The notes beneath the pieces are model-generated. The model made no database searches. It was given only the letters and a program-made list of their open reading frames with translations, and was not told the origin of the DNA. A program made the translations under genes and the position numbers. Shown in pieces: positions 31,732 to 42,998 of a DNA stretch of 64,000 nucleotides (the first letter of the stretch is position 1; each line of letters begins with the position of its first letter). Source of the DNA: Anaerolineales bacterium (GTDB lineage: Bacteria > Chloroflexota > Anaerolineae > Anaerolineales > Villigracilaceae); contig JADLBX010000024.1 of assembly GCA_020847435.1 (NCBI GenBank), positions 1 through 64,000 of the forward strand. The letters run 5' to 3'.

Positions 31732-33126
31732 ATGACCAAAAAACCAATCGTCTATCCCTACATCCCCAACTCGGCGCCTGCCGTCAAAGAGGCGATGCTG
31801 AAGGCGGTGAACGCCAACAGCGTGGAGGATTTCTACGCGGACATCCCCGATTCGATTCGCTTCAAGGGCAGGCTGAATCTGCCTGAGCCGTTTCTTTCGG
31901 AGACCGCGCTCGTGCGCCACGTGGAGGGCTTGCTCTCGAAGAATCAGTCCACGCGTGAGACGTTGAGTTTTCTCGGCGCGGGGTGTTCCCAGCATTATGT
32001 GCCAGCCGTGTGCGATGAGGTCAATTCACGCGGCGAATTTCTCACGGCGTACGCGGGCGAGCCGTATGAAGACCACGGACGTTTTCAGGCGTTGTTCGAA
32101 TACGAGAGCATGATGGGCGAACTGCTCAACATGGACGTGGTCAACGTGCCTGTCTATGACGGCTTTCAGTCCACCAGCACGGCGCTGCGCATGGCGGGAC
32201 GGATCACGGGTAGAACGGTCGCGCTCCTGCCTGCGACGGTCATGCCCGACAAACTCTCGAAGATCCGCGATTATCTCAAGCCCGATATGCAGGTGGAACT
32301 GGTCGCGTTCGATGAAGCGACAGGCTTGCTGGATTTGAATGCGCTAAAGCAACAGATCAATGCAGAGACGGCGGCGGTGTTCATCGAGAACCCGTCGTAT
32401 TTGGGTTTCCTTGAAACGCAGGCGGAGGAGATCGGCAAAATCGCTCACGCGAGCGGCGCGCTCTTCGTCGTCGGCGTGGACCCGATTTCACTGGGCGTCA
32501 TCAACCCGCCCGTCGAGTATGGAGGCGATATCGTCTGCGGCGATATTCAACCGCTGGGAATCCACATGCACTACGGCGGCGGTCACGCGGGCTTCATCGC
32601 CTCGAAGGACGATGAACGAATCGTGATGGAATATCCGTCGCGGTTGTTCGGCGTTGCGACAACGAGCGTCGAAGGCGAATATGGGTTTGGCGATGTGGCG
32701 TACGAGCGGACATCGTTCGCGGTGCGCGAGGAGGGCAAGGAATGGGTCGGCACGGCAGCGGCGTTGTGGGGCATCACGGCGGGCGTGTACCTGGCGTTGA
32801 TGGGCCCGCAGGGGATGGAAGATTTGGGGCGCGGCATCATGCAGAGGCTGAGATACGCCGTCAGAAAACTGAATCAGGTGTCGGGTGTGAAGACGCGCTT
32901 TTCCGTCACACCGCATTTCAAGGAATTCGTCGTGGACTTTAATCAAACGGGGAAGACCGTCGCGCAGGTCAATCAGGCGCTGTTGGAAAAGGGAATCTTC
33001 GGCGGCAAGGATTTGAGCGCGGAGTTTCCGTCGCTGGGGCAGTGCGCGTTGTATTGCGTGACGGAAGTCCACACGCAGGCGGATCTGGATACGCTGGCGA
33101 AGGCCATTGCGGAGGCAACGAAATGA
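31732..33126 (+). CDS. gcvPA: Glycine dehydrogenase (decarboxylating) subunit 1
   Basis: 464 aa from the ATG at 31732, with AGGAGA upstream. It has the P-protein N-terminal half pattern: Y-I-P-N-S, F-L-G-A-G-C-S-Q-H-Y-V-P-A-V, T-A-Y-A-G-E-P-Y-E-D-H-G-R-F-Q and G-I-H-M-H-Y-G-G-G-H-A-G. With subunit 2 it forms the PLP-dependent P-protein that decarboxylates glycine and passes the aminomethyl group to lipoyl-H-protein. The gene overlaps gcvPB by ATGA and starts 20 bp after the glycosidase. gcvT and gcvH are not in the window. Confidence 0.95.
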   Translation: MTKKPIVYPYIPNSAPAVKEAMLKAVNANSVEDFYADIPDSIRFKGRLNLPEPFLSETALVRHVEGLLSKNQSTRETLSFLGAGCSQHYVPAVCDEVNSRGEFLTAYAGEPYEDHGRFQALFEYESMMGELLNMDVVNVPVYDGFQSTSTALRMAGRITGRTVALLPATVMPDKLSKIRDYLKPDMQVELVAFDEATGLLDLNALKQQINAETAAVFIENPSYLGFLETQAEEIGKIAHASGALFVVGVDPISLGVINPPVEYGGDIVCGDIQPLGIHMHYGGGHAGFIASKDDERIVMEYPSRLFGVATTSVEGEYGFGDVAYERTSFAVREEGKEWVGTAAALWGITAGVYLALMGPQGMEDLGRGIMQRLRYAVRKLNQVSGVKTRFSVTPHFKEFVVDFNQTGKTVAQVNQALLEKGIFGGKDLSAEFPSLGQCALYCVTEVHTQADLDTLAKAIAEATK

Positions 33127-34712
33127 AACACGAAACCAAAAAACTCGGCGCGCCGAAAGCGGTCGCGCCCAAACCTGCCCTGCGGCGTTTTCATCAGGCG
33201 CGCTGGGATGAGCCGATCATTTTTGAGTTGAGCGTTGCGGGTCAGCGCGGCGTTCTTCCGCCCGAACCCGAAGCGGCGGTCGTGGAAGCGGCGGGTGATG
33301 TGTTCGACAACCTGCCCGAAAGTTTGAAACGCAAAAGCGCGCCCGCATTGCCTGAGATGTCGCAGCTGCATGTGCTTCGTCATTATGCGCGGCTCTCGCA
33401 GGAAAACCTCGGCGTTGACCTCAACGTTGACGTGGGACAGGGAACCTGCACGATGAAATACAGCCCGAAGGTCAACGACCAGTTGGCGCGTTCGCACAAG
33501 TTGACCGACCTGCATCCGCTGCAACCGCTTTCGACGGTGCAGGGGATTCTCGAAGTGATGTATAAACTCGAAGGCATGTTGAAGGAAATTTCGGGCATGG
33601 ATCACGTCACGCTCCAGCCTGGGGCGGGTTCGGCGGCGATTTATGCCAACGTCGCGATGATCCGCGCCTATCACGAAGCGCGCGGCGAAGGCGGACAGCG
33701 CACGGAGGTCATCACCACGTCGTTCTCGCATCCGTCGAACGGCGCGGCGGCGAAGGTGGCGGGCTACAAAATCATCACGCTCCCGCCCGACGCGGACGGT
33801 TATCCCGATTTTGAGGCGTTGAAAGCCGCCGTCTCCGAACGGACTGCCGCCCTGCTCATCACCAATCCCGAAGACACGGGCATCTTCAATCCGCGCATCG
33901 AAGAGTTTGTGAATCTCGTTCATTCCGTCGGCGGGTTGTGTTCCTACGACCAGGCGAACGCCAACGGCATTCTCGGCATCACGCGCGCAAGAGATGCGGG
34001 CTTCGATGTCTGTCATTTCAATTTGCACAAGACCTTTTCCACGCCGCACGCCTGCGGAGGTCCCGCCGCGGGCGCGTGCGGCGTGACGAAAGAGGTCGCG
34101 CCGTTCCTCCCCACGCCGACGGTGGAATTTGACGGCGAAAAATATTATCTCGACTTCAACCGTCCGCAGAGCGTCGGCAAGATTCGCCCGTGGTATGGCG
34201 TCGCGCCGAACCTACTGCGCGCTTATGCGTGGATCATGAGTCTCGGCGCCGACGGTCTGCGCGAAGTGGCGGAGATCGCCGCGCTCAACAACAATTACCT
34301 GATGCACAATGTGCTCAAAATTCGCGGCGTGAGCGCGCCGTATGCGAAAGGCAAACGCCGCGTCGAACAGGTGCGCTACTCGTGGGAGCAACTCACGAAC
34401 GATACAGGCGTGCATTCGGAGGAGATCGGTTTTCGCGTCGCCGATTTCGGCTCGCATTACTGGCTCAGCCATCACCCGTTTGTCGTCCCCGAACCGATGA
34501 CGCTCGAACCCACCGAATCGTATTCGCGCGAAGACCTGGACGAATACGCCCGCATCCTCAATCACATCGCGGAGGAGGCGTACACGAATCCCGAAATCCT
34601 CCACACCGCGCCGCACAACAGCACGATCCACAAGATTGACCAGGAGTCGTTCGACGACCCCGACGCATGGGCGGTCACGTGGCGGGCGTATCAGCGGAAA
34701 TTGAAAAAATAA
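33123..34712 (+). CDS. gcvPB: Glycine dehydrogenase (decarboxylating) subunit 2
   Basis: 529 aa from the ATG at 33123, overlapping the gcvPA stop. The PLP-binding lysine is in F-N-L-H-K-T-F-S-T-P-H (about residue 304), followed by the glycine-rich G-G-P-A-A-G-A-C-G. The N-terminal extension (to about residue 60) is longer than in bacillary homologues and basic. Together with subunit 1 it makes the active P-protein. It is followed by a long hairpin at 34720-34815. Confidence 0.95.
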   Translation: MKHETKKLGAPKAVAPKPALRRFHQARWDEPIIFELSVAGQRGVLPPEPEAAVVEAAGDVFDNLPESLKRKSAPALPEMSQLHVLRHYARLSQENLGVDLNVDVGQGTCTMKYSPKVNDQLARSHKLTDLHPLQPLSTVQGILEVMYKLEGMLKEISGMDHVTLQPGAGSAAIYANVAMIRAYHEARGEGGQRTEVITTSFSHPSNGAAAKVAGYKIITLPPDADGYPDFEALKAAVSERTAALLITNPEDTGIFNPRIEEFVNLVHSVGGLCSYDQANANGILGITRARDAGFDVCHFNLHKTFSTPHACGGPAAGACGVTKEVAPFLPTPTVEFDGEKYYLDFNRPQSVGKIRPWYGVAPNLLRAYAWIMSLGADGLREVAEIAALNNNYLMHNVLKIRGVSAPYAKGKRRVEQVRYSWEQLTNDTGVHSEEIGFRVADFGSHYWLSHHPFVVPEPMTLEPTESYSREDLDEYARILNHIAEEAYTNPEILHTAPHNSTIHKIDQESFDDPDAWAVTWRAYQRKLKK

Positions 34713-34719
34713 TCACACA

Positions 34720-34815
34720 AGACCTGGCATGTCTCCGCGAGGACTTGACGAACAATCACCATCGTCCACGCGATGATTGAGGAAGTAAGCGCGACTCATG
34801 AGGCATGTCAGGTCT
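34720..34815. other. 96-nt imperfect hairpin, possible structured RNA or mobile-element relic
   Basis: A rod-like fold is drawn from sequence alone: AGACCTG-g-CATG (34720-34731) with CATG-t-CAGGTCT (34804-34815); CGCG with CGCG; ACTT with AAGT; CAAT with ATTG; CATCG with CGATG around a TCCACG loop, separated by small internal loops. It starts 7 bp after the gcvPB stop and ends 9 bp before the NAD kinase ATG. It lacks a T tract on either strand. Confidence 0.6.
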
Positions 34816-34824
34816 GCTTAATTT

Positions 34825-35937
34825 ATGACTCGCATCGGACTGATCGTAAATCCACTGGCTGGCATCGGCGGGCGCGTGGGACTCAAAGGCAGCGACGGGA
34901 TCGAGACTCAGCGCCGCGCTTTGGAACTCGGCGCGACTCCCGAAGCGCCTCAACGCGCCGCCTTGAGCCTGCTTCCGCTATTTCAATTTGATCCCACTCT
35001 GGAGGTTTTCACGCCTCCGCTCGAAATGGGCGAGACCTCCGTGCGTCAGGCGGGATTCGCGCCGAACGTCATCGGCGGGATTCGTCCCAGCGCGACGACC
35101 GCCGAAGATACAAGACAAGCCGCGCGTGAACTCGCGGCGCGCGGCGTGGATTTAATCCTCTTCGCGGGCGGAGACGGCACGGCGCGCGACATTTGCGCCG
35201 CGCTCCCCGCGCAATTCCCATGTCTGGGAATCCCTGCGGGCGTGAAGATTCATTCGGCGGTCTACGCCACGAATCCCAAACATGCGGGCGAACTGGCGGC
35301 GATGTTCCTGCAAGGCAAAGCGCGCCTGCGTGAAGCCGAAGTGTTGGACCTGGACGAAGCCGCCTACCGCGACGGCAGAGTCAACGTGCGGTTGTATGGG
35401 ACGCTGTTCGTGCCGCATCGTCCGCTGTTGTTGCAGAACCAGAAAATGCCCAGTCCCGAATCCGAAGCCTATCAAGCCGAAGCCATCGCGGCGGAGGTCG
35501 TCGAACAGATGCAGGCGGGCGTGGCATACATCCTCGCCCCAGGCACGACGACGCGCGCCGTCGCCCAGGCGTTGAACGTGGAGAAAACGCTCGTCGGCGT
35601 GGATGTCGTCCGCGACGGGGAACTCATCGCCAAAGATGTGACGCAGGCGCAACTGCTGAATCTGCTTGAAACCATGCCTGCAAAAATCATCGTCACTCCC
35701 ATCGGCGGGCAGGGATTTTTGTTCGGGCGCGGCAACCAGCAAATCGGCGCGGAGGTGATTCGCAAAGTCGGGCGTGGGAATATCATCGTGGTCGGCACAG
35801 CCGATAAACTGCGCGCGCTCCGTATGCAGCCCCTGCTGGTGGATACGGGCGATACCGAAGTGGATAAATTGATCGAAGGATATTTCGCGGTTGTTACGGG
35901 CTATCGTGAAAGTATGATGTATAAAGTTGTTGCATAA
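34825..35937 (+). CDS. ATP-NAD kinase-like protein (AcoX/NadK family)
   Basis: 370 aa. The N-terminus I-G-L-I-V-N-P-L-A-G-I-G-G-R-V-G and the diacylglycerol/NAD kinase motif F-A-G-G-D-G-T-A-R-D-I (about residue 113) are diagnostic. Later it has G-I-P-A-G-V-K-I-H-S-A-V-Y-A and T-P-I-G-G-Q-G-F-L-F-G-R-G-N. Proteins of this subgroup phosphorylate NAD or act in acetoin or related catabolism (AcoX); which applies is unclear. It is monocistronic with respect to gcvPB only if the hairpin before it separates transcripts. Confidence 0.85.
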   Translation: MTRIGLIVNPLAGIGGRVGLKGSDGIETQRRALELGATPEAPQRAALSLLPLFQFDPTLEVFTPPLEMGETSVRQAGFAPNVIGGIRPSATTAEDTRQAARELAARGVDLILFAGGDGTARDICAALPAQFPCLGIPAGVKIHSAVYATNPKHAGELAAMFLQGKARLREAEVLDLDEAAYRDGRVNVRLYGTLFVPHRPLLLQNQKMPSPESEAYQAEAIAAEVVEQMQAGVAYILAPGTTTRAVAQALNVEKTLVGVDVVRDGELIAKDVTQAQLLNLLETMPAKIIVTPIGGQGFLFGRGNQQIGAEVIRKVGRGNIIVVGTADKLRALRMQPLLVDTGDTEVDKLIEGYFAVVTGYRESMMYKVVA

Positions 35938-36007
35938 GTACCGCGAAATTCATTTCGCGCAGAGCATGGACAAAGTAAACTTTGTCGTACCGCGAAATTT
36001 ATTTGCA
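35938..36007. repeat. Small palindrome pair plus a decayed third
   Basis: GTAC (35938-35941), CGCGAAAT-TC-ATTTCGCG (35942-35959), GACAAAGT-AA-ACTTTGTC (35969-35986), GTAC (35987-35990), then CGCGAAAT-TT-ATTT with its right end changed. The two GTAC words are 49 bp apart, close to the 48-bp period of the array at 41865. Confidence 0.85.
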
Positions 36008-36028
36008 AAAAAAAGAAAGGCAGACACC

Positions 36029-40179
<4,151 letters not shown>

Positions 40180-40235
40180 ATGACGCAGTACTGCCCAAAC
40201 TACGATAAACCCCAAAAAACGCTCCGCCTCATCCA

Positions 40236-41864
40236 ATGTCCATCCTCAACCCGACTCAAAAACCCGAAGTCAAATTTCAGCCCGATGTCTGGCGCGCCTT
40301 TCAGCGCGGCGCGCACAAGATTGTGGACGCCGTCAGCCCCACGCTGGGACCGCGTCCGCGTCTGGTGGCGATCCAGCCGACGCATCGCAGTGACCCGCCC
40401 GAACTGCTCGACGACGCGGGGCAAATCGCGCGGCGCATCATTCAACTGCCGAACCGCGACGAAGACATCGGCGCGATGTTCGTGCGGCAAATGCTCTGGC
40501 GTTTGCGCGAAGATGTGGGCGACGGCGCGGCGACGGCGGCTGTCCTGTTCAAGGCGGTTTACGATGAATGCCTCAAATCCATCGCGGCGGGCGGCAATGC
40601 CATGCGCGTGCGCGTCGGACTTGAAAAGTCGCTTGACGTTGCGTTGCGCGCGCTCGATGGACAAATCCAGCCGTTGGCAGGCAGAAAACAGGTCGCCGAT
40701 TTTGCGCGTTCGGTTTGCGCCGATGACTCCATCACCGATTTGCTCGGCGAAATCTTCGACCTCCTCGGCGCGGAGGGTCAACTGACCGTGCAACTCGGGC
40801 GGAGTAACATGACCGAACGCGAATATGTAGAAGGTCACTTGTGGGCGGGCGGTTTGCTCACGCGCAGTCTCATGCTCGATCCGATTCAGAGCCGCTCGCG
40901 TTTGGAAAACACCGCGATCTTGATCAGCGATTTCGAGATCGAATCCGCCAGCCAACTCACGCCTGCCCTGCGCTGCGCGCTTCAAAACGGCGAACAAAAT
41001 CTGATCCTGATCGCGCGCAAACTTTCGGAGGAAGCGACCGCCCTGCTGGTGAAGATCAACCGCGACTCGAAACAGATGCGCGTCACAGCCGTGAAAACCC
41101 CAGGCACAGGCATGATGGATCAATCCGCCGCGCTCGACGACCTGTGCGCGCTCACGGGCGGGCGCGCCGTCGTCCAGGCTGTGGATCAAAATTTTGAAAA
41201 CCTCACCCCCGCGCATTTCGGTCATGCCCGCCGCGCCTGGGCGGATATGGAACGCTTCGTCGTCGTCAACGGCATGGGCGAGCCGCGCGCGCTTCGCAGT
41301 CACATCCACACGCTGCGCCGCGCCATCGAAAAATCCGACACGCCCGAACAACGCAACAAATTGCGCGAACGCATCGGGCGGCTCTTCGGCGGCGCGGCGA
41401 TCCTTTCCGCTGGCGGCGCAACCGAAACCGAAATGAAAACGCGCCGCGAGATCGCCGAACGCGCCGCGCTCACGCTTCGCAGCGCCCTGCGCGACGGCGT
41501 CGTCAACGGCGGCGGCATCGCCCTGCTCGACTGCCGCCCCGCGCTGGCTGAATTCTCAAAACAACTTTTGGATGAAGATGAACGGGCGGCTTGCCGCGCG
41601 CTGGGAAAAGTTTTGGACGCGCCCGCCCGCCTCATCCTCACGAACAGCGGCTTCGACCCCTCAGGCTTTTTGACTCGGCTGGGGCAGGGTCGCGGCATAG
41701 ACGCGCGCAACGGTCAGGCTGTGGAGATGCGATCCGCTGGCATTTTGGACTCCGCCGCCTCCGTGCGCGGCGCGTTGATCCGCGCCGTCCGCGCCGCCGC
41801 GCTGGCGTTGACGGTGGATGTGGTCGTCCACAAACGCAACCCGCAGGCTTCGGTGAACCCGTAA
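40236..41864 (+). CDS. Divergent cpn60/TCP-1-type chaperonin
   Basis: 542 aa. Typical GroEL landmarks are seen: T-L-G-P-R-P-R near residue 35, D-D-A-G at the place of the catalytic T-K-D-G, V-G-D-G-A-A-T-A-A-V for G-D-G-T-T-T-A, G-G-A-T-E-T-E-M-K and G-V-V-N-G-G-G-I-A-L. By eye alignment, the third catalytic Asp (GroEL D398, in V-E-D-A-L) is replaced by Arg (A-E-R-A-A). There is no Gly-Gly-Met tail and no groES beside it. Probably a specialised paralogue with weak or altered ATPase activity. A 48-bp-period palindrome array follows directly after its stop codon. Confidence 0.82.
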   Translation: MSILNPTQKPEVKFQPDVWRAFQRGAHKIVDAVSPTLGPRPRLVAIQPTHRSDPPELLDDAGQIARRIIQLPNRDEDIGAMFVRQMLWRLREDVGDGAATAAVLFKAVYDECLKSIAAGGNAMRVRVGLEKSLDVALRALDGQIQPLAGRKQVADFARSVCADDSITDLLGEIFDLLGAEGQLTVQLGRSNMTEREYVEGHLWAGGLLTRSLMLDPIQSRSRLENTAILISDFEIESASQLTPALRCALQNGEQNLILIARKLSEEATALLVKINRDSKQMRVTAVKTPGTGMMDQSAALDDLCALTGGRAVVQAVDQNFENLTPAHFGHARRAWADMERFVVVNGMGEPRALRSHIHTLRRAIEKSDTPEQRNKLRERIGRLFGGAAILSAGGATETEMKTRREIAERAALTLRSALRDGVVNGGGIALLDCRPALAEFSKQLLDEDERAACRALGKVLDAPARLILTNSGFDPSGFLTRLGQGRGIDARNGQAVEMRSAGILDSAASVRGALIRAVRAAALALTVDVVVHKRNPQASVNP

Positions 41865-42007
41865 CGCAAAATTTATTTTGCGAAGCCTGGGCAGGGTGAA
41901 CCTTGCCGTACCGCGAAATTTATTTCGCTGGGCGTGGGGCAAAGTGAACTTTGCCGTACCGCGAAATTTATTTCGCGAAGCGCGGGGCAGGGTGAACTTT
42001 GCCGTAC
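41865..42007. repeat. Tandem array of small palindromes, period 48 bp
   Basis: Three units, each a CGCGAAAT-TT-ATTTCGCG-like palindrome, a short spacer, a GGCAAAGT-GA-ACTTTGCC-like palindrome and GTAC. The GTAC words start at 41908, 41956 and 42004, exactly 48 bp apart. The first unit begins CGCAAAAT-TT-ATTTTGCG right after the chaperonin stop. Confidence 0.92.
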
Positions 42008-42039
42008 TATAGAATTTTTTTTCGGAGCAATGCCAAAGA

Positions 42040-42900
42040 ATGATGACGATAGATTCGCAACCTGACCTTTTACTCGCCCTTGCCGCTTCGCCCGATTTCA
42101 AAAAGGATAAACTCCTTTTCGCGGGGCGGCGTTCGGGTTTATATCGTTCCACCGATGCGGGAAAATCGTGGGCGGCGCAAAGCATCATCGCGAGCGGGAC
42201 GTTATCCGTGACGGCGCTGGCGTTCTCCCCCAATTTCGCCAAAGACCAGATTGTGTTTGCGGCGTTGCCTGGCGGCATGGCGTATTCGCGGGATGCGGGG
42301 AATCACTGGCTGTGGGCGCAATTCCCCACGCCCGCGCCGTACGTCTCTGCGCTGACGATTTCGCCAAGCTTTGAAGAGGATAAAACTTTGTTCGCCGCAA
42401 CGCTGGAGGACGGCGTCCTGCGTTCGACGGATGGCGGCGCTTCGTGGCAGGCGTGGAATTTTGGTCTGCTCGACAAACAGGCGTTGTGTCTGACGCTGAA
42501 CGGTGAAGCGGTTTACGCTGGCACAAGTACGGGCTTGTTCCGCAGTCACAATGGCGGACGCTCGTGGCGTGAGGCGGCTCTGCCTGTGGAAGATTCTGTT
42601 TTGAGTCTGGCGGCGCTGGGCGGGCGGCTCTTTGCGGGAACAGAGTCGCATGGGTTGTTTGCGTCGGCTGGGGGCGGCTGGAAGCAAGTCAAAGCCAAAG
42701 GGTTGGAGAAGCCGATTAATCAGATTCAGGCTGAGGCGGGGAAGGAAGCGTTTATCCGCATTCTGGCGGGGGATGCGCTGATGGAATCCAAAGACGAGGG
42801 AAAGACATGGCGCAAAATCCAACTTCCTCCAGAGGAGGCGCCTGTTCTGCTTGCAAGCCTGTTTGTGGGTTTCATTTCAGGACAAGTTGCGGCACGCTAG
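42040..42900 (+). CDS. Asp-box (BNR) beta-propeller protein
   Basis: 286 aa with five Asp-box motifs of the form S-x-D-x-G-x-x-W: R-S-T-D-A-G-K-S-W (about residue 38), S-R-D-A-G-N-H-W, R-S-T-D-G-G-A-S-W, R-S-H-N-G-G-R-S-W and S-K-D-E-G-K-T-W. They mark the blades of a propeller as in sialidases, sortilins and YCF48. No signal peptide and no sialidase catalytic residues are seen, so it is probably a cytosolic binding or assembly protein. It follows the divergent chaperonin, which may help fold it or share its role; this is inference. Confidence 0.82.
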   Translation: MMTIDSQPDLLLALAASPDFKKDKLLFAGRRSGLYRSTDAGKSWAAQSIIASGTLSVTALAFSPNFAKDQIVFAALPGGMAYSRDAGNHWLWAQFPTPAPYVSALTISPSFEEDKTLFAATLEDGVLRSTDGGASWQAWNFGLLDKQALCLTLNGEAVYAGTSTGLFRSHNGGRSWREAALPVEDSVLSLAALGGRLFAGTESHGLFASAGGGWKQVKAKGLEKPINQIQAEAGKEAFIRILAGDALMESKDEGKTWRKIQLPPEEAPVLLASLFVGFISGQVAAR

Positions 42901-42998
42901 GTTTATGAAATCGTAAGCCTGAATACAATTCAAATCGCTTATACTTGAAAATACGCTTGCAAACACGAAAATAAAATTCGTTCAATTTTTCTTGTTTC

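Noticed and set aside
32973-34049. A 358-codon open frame on the minus strand opposite gcvPA-gcvPB
   Set aside because: It is the mirror of GC-rich codons of well-recognised genes on the other strand and shows no domain or start signal.
40200-41351. A 383-codon open frame on the minus strand opposite the chaperonin gene
   Set aside because: Antisense shadow; the plus strand encodes clear chaperonin motifs.
41865-42007. Possible CRISPR array because of the exact 48-bp period
   Set aside because: Only three units, no distinct spacers (the whole unit repeats), palindromes too short for CRISPR repeats, and no cas genes nearby.
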